From Gigaspora margarita (Eukaryota > Glomeromycota > Glomeromycetes > Diversisporales > Gigasporaceae): a DNA stretch of 64,000 bases. The stretch is from contig WTPW01000016.1 of NCBI GenBank assembly GCA_009809945.1, positions 299,243 to 363,242 on the forward strand, given 5' to 3'. Positions within the stretch are counted from its first letter, which is position 1. Every line of letters starts with the position of its first letter. The position numbers and the translations under genes are program-made. This document shows, in pieces, positions 32,393 to 43,800 of the stretch. The notes under the pieces were generated by a model, which saw nothing but the letters and a program-made list of their open reading frames with translations, had not been told where the DNA came from and made no database searches.

Positions 32393-33254
32393 TAAACAAC
32401 AACAAAAAAAGTCATAATAATGAGAAATTGAGATACAGAATTAAAAATTAGCTAATGATAAAACACCAATTAAAAAATTAGAAGCTAATTTTAGACAAGC
32501 TAATAAGGAAGTTCAGAGATCTCACAATTTTTAAGAGGAGAAATCAACAATGAAATTGCCAAAACACATGTTGAGCAAAATTTTTGACAAGTTTTGCCAA
32601 GTTTTGACAAGTATTCTCGAACAAAATTTTTGCATATGACCAATACAAATGCAAAACATGTGAGAATTACAAAAATAAGCATGAGATAAATTCTTTGTTG
32701 TATCAAAAAACAAAGAAGTACAATGATTATACTATGAGTTAAAATTTTTAAAACAATCATATATAAATTACTAGTTCTAACAATTATGCATAATAATGAA
32801 TGTGCATATTTAAATTAATTTTTAAATTAGATTAACACCCATTAATTTAATAAGTAAATCAAATTGATATTATACCTAAATCAAATTTTCTTATTACTAA
32901 ACTAACTCCTTATTACTATATTTGAAAGTTTCTCCAATTTTCTAAAAATATCCACAAGGAATACAATACCAAAATAGACAATATAATTAAAACAGAACCA
33001 AACCCAGGTATACTAATTACTCAGACAATAGAATCCAAAATAGAAACTTCTATTATTTAGCCTTAAACCTTAGCCATATCTATCAAATAAATCATGTGCT
33101 GAAAACCAAGTAAAGAAACTATCAAAAGAACCAAGTTTAATAAAGAACCAAATACAGATATGACTTTCATAAATTAGAATATTTCTCTTAAAGATTTTGC
33201 AAAAGTTTATTAGAATTAGAAACTAACAGAGTTTATTCTTAAAAGGAACAGAAA
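32393..33254. other. AT-rich spacer, no gene
   Basis: Short overlapping minus-strand frames at 32500-32760 are hydrophobic and conflict with each other, and I find no domain. Nothing else is recognisable. Confidence 0.35.
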
Positions 33255-33785
33255 TGCTATAGAATGAGTTTTATGAGTTTTATGAGTTTTGTGAGTTTTG
33301 TGAGTTTTATGAGTTTTGTAAGTTTTGTAAGTTTTGTAAGTTTAATGAGTTTTATGAGTTTTGTGAGTTTTATAAGTGTTGTGAGGATGAGTTTTGTGAG
33401 TTTTATGAGTTTTGTGAGTTTTATAAGTTTTACAAGTTTTATAATTTTTATTAGTTTTGTAAGTTTTATTAGTTTTACAAGTTTTATTAGTTTTTTAAAA
33501 GATATATAAACCCTAACTATTTGACCCTATTGCAAGATAGACTCAGATTGCCCTCCTTCCCTCTAATAATGTTTACAAATAAATATCCTCTTTAAATTAT
33601 ATCATATTATTATTAATAAAATATATTTTATCACAATAAATATTCTCTTGCTCTTATACTGAACTGCTCTAGTGAAATAATATTCTATTTGTATACTGCT
33701 TCACATTTTCTCTGACCTTATAAGATCACTGTTCCCATGTGTTGTATTGCAAGTGCTATATTAAAGCCTATAGTTGCTTGTAATA
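33255..33785 (+). repeat. Solo LTR of the gypsy family with 10-bp repeat expansion
   Basis: It begins TGCTATAGAATGAGTTTTAT, contains about 22 copies of TGAGTTTTRT (33262-33495), then matches the other LTRs of this family to GCTTGTAATA. No primer-binding site or coding region follows, so it is a solo LTR. A target duplication is not visible. The Ser/Phe-repeat open frame through the array is a by-product. Confidence 0.7.
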
Positions 33786-34239
33786 CTAATACTAACTATC
33801 TAGTAGAAAAAAACAAAATTTACAAAATATGAAAGTGTATATAGAAAATAAAATGAAAAAGATGAAAAAAGCAAGAAAACAAATCTTTGGCCTGACCTAA
33901 ATATATTAAAAAAGAAAAAAGAGAAAAAAAGAACATATCAAAAAAAAAAAGAGCACAATGCACTATTATAAGAGGACCCCGAACTATTAGTATATAGGTC
34001 AGTGAATTAGATATGTAGTCAACTTAGTAACTTTTTTATATGTAAGATCCAGGTTTGTGTAAAATCAACAAAATTTTTTAAAAAAGTTAGATTTTCAATT
34101 TGCTTAATTTTAATCAAATTTTAAAATAGATAGAGGTTGCCGATGCATATTTTTGGTATAAATTTATAAGTATATATGCATATACATGTGTACTATCAAA
34201 AAAAAACTCATTATAACAAGTTTTTTCTTGCTGCACTTA

Positions 34240-34465
34240 TATTTATTTACTCAACTATGTTTGAATGTGATATATTTATTTACTTTGAACATGACATATT
34301 TATTTACTTGACATGATATATTTATTTATTTGAATGCGACATATCTCAACTATATTTGAACATGACATATTTATTTACTTGACTATATTTAAACATGACA
34401 TATTTATTTACTTGACTATGTTTAAACATGACATAATTATTTGTTTGAATGCAACATATTTAATT
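34240..34465. repeat. ~35-bp minisatellite
   Basis: About six degenerate units built on GACATATTTATTTACTTGAC with a TATATTTGAACAT tail. They lie inside the 3.2-kb element. Confidence 0.6.
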
Positions 34466-34524
34466 TAGAGTATTCTTAATATAGAATTAAAATTAATCTG
34501 GCTTTCTAAATTTGGTAGATAATT

Positions 34525-36598
34525 ACAAGTCTGAGTCTGGTCTGATTTTTGGACTGGACTTAGACTTTTGTATTTAGACTTTTTAGTCAAGTCTGAGTTC
34601 AGTCTGAGTCTGATCCGAAGCATGCAAACTGGTCTAAGTCTAAATATATTTATGTGTTTTTTGGTGCTGAACAAGTTTACTTAGTGCATAAAGTTAAATT
34701 AATTAGTAAAATTTTGTGAATTATAAGATTTTATCAGTTATAGAATTTTATTAATAAAATTCTATAAAATCTTATAATTCGCAAATTTTACTAATTAATT
34801 CTAACTTTATGCACTAAGTAAACTTTTTTAGCACCTAAAATACATCAAATCAGCAGAATTTTTTTTATTTTACTTAAAATTTGGAGAATAGATGCATAAT
34901 TTTGGAATTTTGATCAAAAAAGTCAAATTTAAGCATCTTTTCTCCAAATTCCAAGTAAAATAAAAAAAAATCTGCCGATTTGATATATATTTAGATGCTG
35001 AACAAGTTTACTTAGTGCATTATGTTAGAATTAATTAGTAAAATTGTGTGAATCATAAGATTTTACATAATTTTATTAATAGAATTCTATTAAATCTTAT
35101 AATTCACAAACTTTTATTAATTGATTCTAACTTTATGCACTAAGTAAACTTGTTCAGCATCTAAAAATACATCAAATCGGAAGAGTTATTTTTATTTTAT
35201 TTGAAATTTGGAGAATAGATGCATAATTTTGGATTTTTGATCAAAAAAATCAAATTTATACATCTTTTCTCCAAATTTTAAGTAAAATAAAAACAACACT
35301 ACCAATTTAATGTATTATTAAGCTACAAACTAGTTTACTTAGTGCATTAAGTTATAATTAATTAATAAAATTTTGTGAATCATAAGATTTTATAGAATTT
35401 TATTAATAAAATTTTATAAAATCTTATGATTCACAGCATTTTACTAAATAATTCTAATTTGATGCACTAAGTAAACTTGTTCAGCTCCAATATATACATC
35501 AATTCGGCAGAATTTTTTCATTTTACTTGACATTTGAAGATTAGATGCACAATTTTTGATTTTTTGATCAAAAAATTCAAATTTAAGCATCATTTCTCCA
35601 AATTTCAAATAAAATAAAAACAATTCTGCCAATTTGATGTATTTTTAGGTGCTGAATAAGTTTGCTTAGTGCGTTAAGTTAGAATTAATTAGTAAAATCT
35701 TGTTAATAATAAGATTTTATAGAAGTTTATTAATAAAATTCTATAAAATCTTATTATTCACAAGATTTTGCTAATTAATTCAAACTTAGTGCACTAGGTA
35801 AACTTGTTCAGCGCTAAAAATACATTAAATTGGCAGAATTGTTTTTATTTTACTTGAAACTTGGATAAAGGATGCTTAAATTTGACTTTTTTGATCATAA
35901 ATCAAAATTATGCATCTATTCTTCAAATTTTAAAATAAAAGAAAAAAAAATCCTGCCAATTTGATATATATTTAGGTGCTAAACAAGTTTACTTAGTGTA
36001 TTAAGTTAGAATTATTTAGTAAAATGTTGTGAATTATAAGATTTTATAGAATTTTATTAATAAAATTCTATAAAATCTTATGATTCACAAATTTTTACTA
36101 AATAATTCTAACTTAATGCACCAAGTAAACTTGTTTAGCACCAAAAAATACATTAAATCGGCAGAATTATTTTTATTTTACTTGAAATTTGGAGAAAAGA
36201 TGCTTAAATTTGACTTTTTTGATCAAAAATCAATATTATGCATGTATTCTTCAAATTTTAAAATAAAATGAAAAAAATCCTGCCGATTTGATATATATTT
36301 AGGTGCTGAACAAGTTTACTTAGTGCATCAAGTTAGAATTATTTAGTAAAATGTTGTGAATTATAAGATTTTATAGAATTTTATTAATAAAATTCTATAG
36401 AATCTTATGATTCACAAAATTTTACTAATTAATTCTAACTTAATGCACTAAGTAAACTTGTTCAGCACCATAAAATATATAAATATATTTGGACTCAAAC
36501 TAGTCTGCAAACTTTGAACTAGATCCGAACAGGACTCATAATTAGTTAAATTTAGAGTCTAAGTCTGGTCTGATCCCAAACTGGACCTAGGAGCACTA
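34525..36598. mobile_element. 5'-truncated second copy of the palindromic hAT-like element
   Basis: It resembles 10028-13084. The terminal Tyr/Asp-like T/G/A-rich part (GTCTGAGTCTGGTCTGATTT...) is followed by alternating palindrome A and B units and ends in GACCTAGGAGCACTA. The first ~40 bases of the left terminus, including TAGTGCTCC, are missing. At least six palindrome-A units can be counted (near 34660, 34995, 35320, 35640, 35970, 36300). Small open frames that recur in the arms are shadows. Confidence 0.7.
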
Positions 36599-36944
36599 AC
36601 AGTAAGTAAATTCTAATTTATTATATTTTTATTTTTATTTACAATATATATTTTTTTTATATTTTTTATATTTTTATTTTTTATTAATATTATTTTATTT
36701 TTTTTATAAGTTAAATGATTTATTTGCTTATTTTTTAATAGATTTTATAATTTATCGCCATGGCGATGTATTGCCACCCCCTGACCAGCCAATTATAATG
36801 CAGAATCAGGTATAAAGTGAAATTGAAACAATTATGATTTTTTTTCAAAAATCGGCTATAGCACGAATTTTTGTCAATGAAACCATCTCTCAAGCTCTAA
36901 CAAAAAAAATTCTTCTCGAAATTTTGGGTTAGAATTTTTCTTTG

Positions 36945-36998
36945 CTAATGCACCCTACCCTAACCCTAACCTAACCCTCACCCTAACCCTAAACTAAT
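36945..36998. repeat. Interstitial telomere-like CCCTAA repeats
   Basis: A run of CCCTAAC/CCCTCA units about 50 bp long. It is the inverse of TTAGGG-type repeats and is embedded in element sequence. It is too short and too internal to be a chromosome end. Confidence 0.6.
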
Positions 36999-37236
36999 GA
37001 ATTTATTTTATTGTTTTGATTTCACATTACACCGATCTTATAGGGTGCAATATATCGCATAGGCAAAAAAATAAAAAATTCTTTTTTAATAAATTTTTAA
37101 AGTTATATGCTAATAATGCTTATTAGTATTAGTAAAAACCCTTGCTTAGAGCTATTATAAAAAAATTTAAATTTCTTGTGACCTATATACTAATAGTTCG
37201 GGGTCCTATTATAAGCTGTGCCAGGTTTAGAAAAAC

Positions 37237-37707
37237 AGGACCCCGAAATATATATAGATAGGTCAGGTATGAGTTTGCTTATTTTTGAGATTTTTTATGC
37301 AGATCTTTTCTATTTATAGTAATTTTTTTGCTTATTTTTGGGGACGTCTAAAGTGAAATAGATTCTTATATATATTTTATCAAATTAACTTTAGGGTTAG
37401 GGTCATCTTAAGTCTGGGTTAAAGAGGTTTTAGATTATAATATATAAGCAAAATTGCCTTCCCGACATTTTTAATTAAAACACCAAGGTAGGTTTAGACT
37501 ACCATTTTTTGTATTTTTCAAGGTTTTCACTTCTTTTTTTTGTTTGCTTCGCCAAAGATCATCATAATTCAATAATTTGATTGGCCAATTGTCACATGAT
37601 TCTACTCCGCTTTAGACGACCCTTATTTTTGAAGTTTTTCTGCAAATTTTTCCTTTTTTAGTAACCCTATAATTAACCTGACCTATATATGTATATTTTG
37701 GGGTCCT
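37237..37707. mobile_element. MITE with AGGACCCC termini, carrying a nested MITE
   Basis: The ends AGGACCCCGAAATATATATA and the inverse of TATATTTTGGGGTCCT are flanked by a perfect 8-bp duplication AGAAAAAC (37229-37236, 37708-37715). Without the insertion at 37341-37622 it shrinks to about 190 bp and aligns with 5336-5510. Confidence 0.8.
37341..37622. mobile_element. Mutator-type MITE (282 bp) nested in the preceding MITE
   Basis: The ends GGGACGTCTAAAGTG and the inverse of the right end (GGGTCGTCTAAAGCG) are flanked by a perfect 9-bp duplication TTATTTTTG (37332-37340, 37623-37631). A 9-bp duplication with GGG-starting ends suggests a Mutator-like origin. It carries a GATTGGCCAATTGTCACATG word. 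Confidence 0.78.
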
Positions 37708-38051
37708 AGAAAAACTATATAACAAATGCAATATTTGTATATCTCTACTATAAAGCATTACCTTATCTTTTAAATTTTCTTTCTAACTATAGTCACTTCC
37801 CTCTAATCCGGCCCTCTATATACCAAACTCTTGATAATCTGAACTAAAACCTTCAGAACAAATAATTTATATTTATTTACTTTGGATATACCGTATTTAT
37901 ATAATTTTGTAATCTGGATCTGAACTCAAATTAATTAGTACATATAATATTTTATTTAAATAAATTTATTTTGAAATTTAAAGCACAACAAAGGGATAGC
38001 TTATTTTTAAATTTATAACAATAAATAAATAAATGTGTTGTATTACTATAT

Positions 38052-38504
38052 GTTCCCAAAAATATGCTACAGTACATTTTTTTGCCTGATTTGGAACACA
38101 AAAGTCAGAAGTAGCTTATAAAGTGATTTTTGGTCAATCAATTATAATCGCTACATAGTAAAGTTATAATTTTACTATGTAAATTGATTATAAACGCTTA
38201 AGTAAACTTACTCTAAAGATCGAAATATGTATATCCTGAAATTTTATATAAATTAGACAATGTTTTATTAATTTTTGTGTTTAATGAATATGTTTTTTTA
38301 AAAAAATTAATTTTTTCTGTTGAAAGTAAAAATTAAAAGTCAAATAATAAAAAGTTATCCAATTTATATAAAAATTTTAGAATATATGTATTTTGATCTT
38401 TAGAATAAGTTTACATAAGCGCTCATAATCGATTTACATAGTAAAATTATAACTTTACTATGTAGCGAGTATAATCGATTGTGAGAGTAGCTTATTTTTG
38501 GAAC
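38052..38504. mobile_element. Fold-back element (~450 bp)
   Basis: The arms pair TTCCCAAAAATATGCTAC at the left with the inverse of GTAGCTTATTTTTGGAA at the right. Within each arm, CTACATAGTAAAGTTATAAT and its own inverse form a secondary hairpin. The spacer at about 38255-38365 is AT-rich. No coding region. Confidence 0.65.
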
Positions 38505-38562
38505 TAGCTTATTTTCAGATCACGTGAGGTTAATTTTATTGGTTACTCTTTATATACTAAAT

Positions 38563-39320
38563 TTCTATTAGTATTCAGTTTAGAAAGAGAAATTTTGTAT
38601 TCTGGACTTTCTCTACACCAAACAAAATCTCTTGGGACAGCCTGTTCAGATAAGAGAGAGGCAACTGTATACTTATTCATTTTGGATATTTCTTTAACTG
38701 AAGTCATGTGATTATCAACATGTGGAGTAGCACTGAATTGTTGTCAAAACAAACACATGGTTGCATTCTACTGAGTTCATCTGAAAATGAAAAGCAAAAC
38801 AAAGTTGATCTTTTGATAGGAGTAAAACTGTTGTGACCACTTTTTGTGAAATTTGGAGACGAGAAGTAGGTAGTAAAAGAATAGGAAACACCTGGGTCAA
38901 ATTTGAAGGAAATTACCATCAGAAAACTTATTTTCTTGTTATTCCCCACTGTTTTGCTACAGGATATTTCATCAACAGAGACACTTATTGATCTCTTCCA
39001 AAATTTTTTGTACAAAGGCACCACCTCCTGCTAGTTATCTTGATAAAAATGCTTTTGGCTTGCATGCTAAATATACAAAGGAGTCTCCAGAGAGTAAGTT
39101 GACCTTTGTAAAAATTATATTTCTGTATTATTCTACTATACTTATGTATAGACAACCCTCTACTAAGAAGTTTTTGTTTTTTTCTGTTGAGAAATTTGGT
39201 CCAGACGATCATTGGAAATAGTTTTATCAGTTCTCTGTTCAAAGTATTATAAAATTTTGTTACAGTTATTTTGATAGACATTTGAACATTTTTAAACCTT
39301 TTAATGAAAATATCTGACAA
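38563..39320 (-). pseudogene. Broken unidentified coding repeat
   Basis: The minus strand has three adjoining open pieces. 39320-38985 has 111 codons. 39024-38704 has 106 codons and contains VDEISCSKTVGNNKKISFL and CVCFDNNSVLL. A final piece at about 38700-38565 contains SLLSEQAVPRDFVWCRESPEYK. A +1/-1 shift near 38745 would join the last two. The 3' piece recurs at 5525-5640. I cannot assign a family. The plus-strand frame 38988-39221 overlaps and is probably a shadow. Confidence 0.35.
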
Positions 39321-39900
39321 CTACTTAATCAAATTTGATGAATTTTTTTATTTAAATTCTATAGATCTGTAGAATCAAAATAAAAAAATTAATTGAATTT
39401 GGTTGGGTAGTTCTCAAGATATTTTTATTCAAAATTTATAAAAACAGTAACACAGTTATTATTTTGATAGGCATTTTGAACTTTTTAAAATTTTAAACAT
39501 AGATATCTTAACAACTACCTAACCAAATTCAATTAATTTTTTTATTTATATTTTACAGAACTGTAGAATCAAAGTAAAAAATATCAGGGATGTTGGTTGG
39601 ATAGTTGCCATGATATCTTTATTCAATTTTTATAAAAATTTTGTTGCAGTTATTATTTTAGATATTTTGAGTTTCCACAAATTTGAACAAATATATCTTG
39701 ATAGCCATCTGACCAAAATCAATAAATTTTTTTTTATTTTGATTCTATAGATATGTTGTATTCAAATAAAAAAAATCTATCAAAATTTGACTTGGCATTT
39801 GCCAAGATATTTTTATTCAAAGTTTTAAAACATTCAATATATCTAGTGAACAAACTATTTTGGTAATCTCTTAACCAAATTTGATGGATTTTTACACCTG
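39280..39900. repeat. Palindromic ~187-bp satellite, about 3 units
   Basis: Palindrome centres resembling GATTCTATAGATCTGTAGAA lie near 39368, 39552 and 39740. They are flanked by arms reading CCAAATTTGATGGATTTTTT and the inverse, ending in AAGATAT. The same unit is present at 6170-6326, where the gypsy element inserted at AAGATAT. Confidence 0.65.
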
Positions 39901-39979
39901 ATCCTGAATCCTGATTGGTCGATCAAGAGGTGGTGATAAATGATAACTCTCTTTAATTTTTTTAAATTTTTTACAAAAA

Positions 39980-40639
39980 ATGTCTAGCTTTTCTTTAAAC
40001 AAAAATATTTTTGAAGAAACTCATAAAAAAAATACTTAATTACAAATAGATCTTTCAAATTTACAATTTCAATTTTTAGTTCAAGAAGACAATAATTCAT
40101 CTTTATTTGAAGAATCTAAAAATTTTGAATCTACTGAAGATATTCTTTTAGAAAATAAAATATGGACTGAGTTAGAGCTTTCTAAATTTAAAGTATTATA
40201 TTATAAAACTCAAATTCATTTAAAAAACAAGATGATGATAATCAAAAATTAGAAGAAGAAATAAATTTATTACAGAATAATGAATTTAAAGAATCTTTTG
40301 ACAAAGGTTGTTGTGAAAAAAATTGTTTGCAAAATCAATATGAATATTCTATAGCACTGTTTAGGCATTTAAATTTTAAAAACTTATATAAACTTATCAA
40401 GATATGTTTTTATTAGCTGCTACTAAATGGCCAGAGATTATTCAAAATTCAAAAAAATTCAAACTTTCTACAGAATACATTTTTGAAGGAAAACCAATTT
40501 GTTTAAATGCTTTTTAGAATAATTTATGGTCTTGGTAAAAAAAGATAGAAAAATTTAAGAGATCATTTTACAGAACATGATATAAGATTTTATAAAGATT
40601 CAAAAACTGGTAAAATTGGAAATTGAGCAATATTATTTG
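39980..40639 (+). pseudogene. DUF7869-like TE-associated gene, N-terminal half (split by LINE A)
   Basis: Starts at the ATG at 39980 (MSSFSLNKNIFEE). It is broken by a stop near 40036 and by two or three frameshifts. The conserved part reads DKGCCEKNCLQNQYEYS, FLLAATKWPEI and FEGKPICLNAF with YGLGKK and LRDHFTEHDIRFYK. This is the order seen at the start of a widespread family of fungal and animal multicopy proteins annotated, as I recall, with DUF7869. It ends at the 13-bp duplication GCAATATTATTTG where LINE A inserted. The frame resumes at 52059. Function is unknown. The family's multicopy nature suggests a transposon origin. Confidence 0.6.
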
Positions 40640-40660
40640 TTTTTTATTTTTTTTTTGGTA

Positions 40661-40880
40661 TTAAGGTGAGGTCCTGCTTTTATCTTTATTAATAATTTAA
40701 CCAGCTGCCTCTGTGAAGCTAGCTGTACTTTATACAAATTATTTGAATAAAATTTAATAAACTATATGCAAGAATTGAAGCTCAGACTATTTTATTTGCG
40801 ACCTAAACCTACTAGAGTGGCAAGACTTACCTAGATTTGTATAGTTAAAATATAGTTAGTAGAAGTGCTAAATTTGGCTT
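40661..40880 (-). other. 3' untranslated region of LINE A
   Basis: Between the last ORF2 coding traces and the A-rich tail. Reading on the minus strand it contains CAGAGGCAGCTGG and several AATAAA-like words close to the tail. No ORF. Confidence 0.5.
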
Positions 40881-40899
40881 TAAAAGTAGACCAAATATC

Positions 40900-43800
40900 T
40901 ATTTTTCTAATTGCTTGTCCAATAGGTGGACATGTACTAAAAGAAGTATATAATTCATCTGATTGACTACAAATACAGCTATAGGTATAGTTTTAGTATT
41001 TATATGATCTAGAGTGATGGTTATTAGCTTGTCTATTGTTAGTATAAGGATTGTGGGTAGGTATATTTTGATTTTTTCTCCAAGTAGAAAAATTGCAACA
41101 GTAGGGTATCCAGATTTGATCGTAGATTTGTTCATTAATATCTAGCAAGATTTAAATAATAGTAGTAGATGCAATTTTATAGAAAATATTGAAGCTTTGA
41201 ATAGATTGGATTATAGGTATTGGTAAAAGTCCTTTGAGTATTGTTTCTATATAATATAGATCAGATGAAAGTTGAAAAGTACTAAAGGCTTGATGGTTAG
41301 CAAGCCTATGTTCTAATTCTTGTAGTTCAGGATTTGATAGTTCAAGTTTGGACTTTTGTAGTATATTATGGATAGTATTTTGAATAATATTGTGTATTAG
41401 GAGGGGATTATTGCAGGTAAGCTAGTGAAAGTAGAAATCCGGTTGGTTATACTGAAAGCAGTTAGGGTTGGTGTAAAGGTATGAAAAGATTTTGTAGTAG
41501 TGGAAATATGATGGTAGTTCATTAAGAAGCATTTTACATTTAAAAGCTTTTAGATAGTTAAGTCTGAAATTAGTAATATTGTGTATAGGTTTCTGGTTAT
41601 GATTAAAGTATTTCCATATAGAATTCTAGTCAATTAGATGAGTAAAGCCTGACCATTCACTATTGCGTTTTTGTGAAGACCACATAGCAATAATGTGGGC
41701 TTTACAAATATNTTTAANGAGATATCTAGTTGGATGTTCTATAGNAAANTCATTNCANTGCAATATATGGTATTGGTTATAGGTGTTATTATAATTAAGC
41801 TGTAGAGTTGATAATGAAGTATAGTGGTTTTTGGCTAGTGAATCTGCTATATTGCTAAATGAGTTATCAGAATGTGCTTGAACTTTAGTAAAATTAAGTT
41901 GAATATTAAGGGATTTGACTATATTAAGAAGGGTTTGCCATATAGGCCAGTAGTTAAATTTGAATTGTTTTGTAGATGCATGGTTTAGAGTAATTAAAGT
42001 TTGATATTTGGAGATAATTGATTGAGAGTCTGTGAAGATATGGACTTGAGAATTGCGTGATACTGTAGTGATTGCTGATAAGATAGCAATTAATTCTGCT
42101 TTATAAGAAGATGGCCATAGTTTAATTGATGCTATGAATTGATGTAAAACTTGGTTATTCAGAATTTGAACCCAACCTATGCTCATTGAGCAGTGATCAG
42201 TGCCAATATCTGTAACTGAGCCATCAGTGTAAAATGTAAAGGAGGACTGTACAGCATTATTAAGAGCAATTTGTTGAAGAATAGTAGTTGTTTGGTTTGG
42301 ATGAAATATATTAGATACTATTTCATTATTAATATTGATTAAAGGTGGTTGAGGTATAGTTAATGGATGTTTAACAGCTGTAGAGCAAATTAAATCTATA
42401 AGATTTGTATGTAAATTAATATGGATGGTAAAGAATATCGACCAAGAAATTGTGTAGAGAATATAATTGGAACTTCAATAGTACAAGTATGTTGGATTCT
42501 TTTAGAGTTTAAATGACAATTTGAACAGTGTTCAAATTGTATTTCTGGGGATGGATAAAATAAGGTATGGTTGGTATTAAAGCTAATTTTTCAATGACTA
42601 ATAGATGCTATTTTGTTATCCAGATATTTTCTAATTTTTCCAATAATGATATTGTTATCTTGGTATATAAGAAGCCATAGTTTGAGCTTTTTTGGGAGAT
42701 AATCTATATTGTAAGCAAATGGATTAATACCAGGAGGTTGGTAATGTGGTAATAGAGTACAGTAGAGCCTATGGGAAGTAACCTTATCCTCAAGGTATGA
42801 GAACCATAATGGTTGTCTACCTTTTGGAATTTGGTGAAGCCTAGTAATAGATCTTGCCAGCAGAGTAAAGTGCTATTATCAGCAGTACAAAGCTGTTCTA
42901 GATATAGAATTTTGTGATGTCTAAGCTGTTTTTTGAATAGAATGTATTGTAAGTGTTGAATAAGGATAGGTTCAATTGGTTAATGTGCATTACTAATAGT
43001 TTTTGGCCATATAATTTCTTGATTAGCAGTTATTTGCATATTAANATNAGTGAGAAGTTGNATAATTTTGAAGTTTGTAGTATATTTATTAGNTCNATCA
43101 ATAATAGGCTGNGAATGTTGAAGTATATTTGTAGTTGACCAGAGATTGTTTTGTAATTGTTGTAATCTAATATGTGTAGTTGTTCCTAAGATTGAGGAAT
43201 CATTGATTCTATAAAGAAAGTTAGTAATATGGTGTTGAAGTTGAATGTCCCAGATATTATGGATATTATAAAGATGGTAGTTAAGCATAGTGCTATTAGG
43301 AATGGACTGTGATAAATTTGCTTTGTGCTTGGCTACTGTTAAATATTTGGCTAAAATTTTAGCACATATTGTACGTGGAAGAACTATATTATGAATTCTA
43401 TATTCAAGTGTTAGAATAATTACAGTATTAATAACATATATAATTTGTTTGTCTGTAATTTTTTTGGTACTAGCAATATTAACTAATTGAAAAATCTCTT
43501 CTTGAATAAGTTGGATTTGTTTAAATATTTTGTTATCTAAGGTAAACCAACATTCCAAAAATTTGAATGGTTGGTTTTTAGGAATTCTTGGTATATTACA
43601 GTTAAGAAAAGAGATATTGTGATTGGAGTTATTATTGGTAATAAACAGGGATTTATGGGGATTGACTTGTATATCTGCCATTTGGTAAAATGAGGTAGCT
43701 ATATTAATAATTTATTCCAATTCAGTTTTAGACTGGGCGATCCATAGAGTATTATCCATATAAGCCAAAACTGATAAAGAAGTATGGAGTTTTTTGGTAG

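Larger units (their letters stand above)
33973..37207. mobile_element. 3.2-kb element with perfect 29-bp inverted ends and 8-bp duplication
   Basis: The ends AGGACCCCGAACTATTAGTA (first 20 of 29 identical bases) at 33973-34001 and the exact inverse at 37179-37207 are flanked by ATTATAAG on both sides (33965-33972, 37208-37215). Ends and duplication are flawless, so the insertion is relatively young. It carries a minisatellite, a truncated copy of the palindromic hAT-like element and telomere-like repeats, but no transposase. The AGGACCCC ends link it to the MITEs at 5336-5510 and 37237-37707. An 8-bp duplication is compatible with hAT, P or Merlin types. Confidence 0.82.

Noticed and set aside
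33264..33509. 81-codon frame of repeated Met-Ser-Phe/Val-Ser-Phe
   Set aside because: Direct product of the TGAGTTTTRT decamer array in an LTR.
36945..36998. Chromosome end
   Set aside because: The CCCTAA-type run is only ~50 bp and lies inside an element with intact ends and sequence on both sides.
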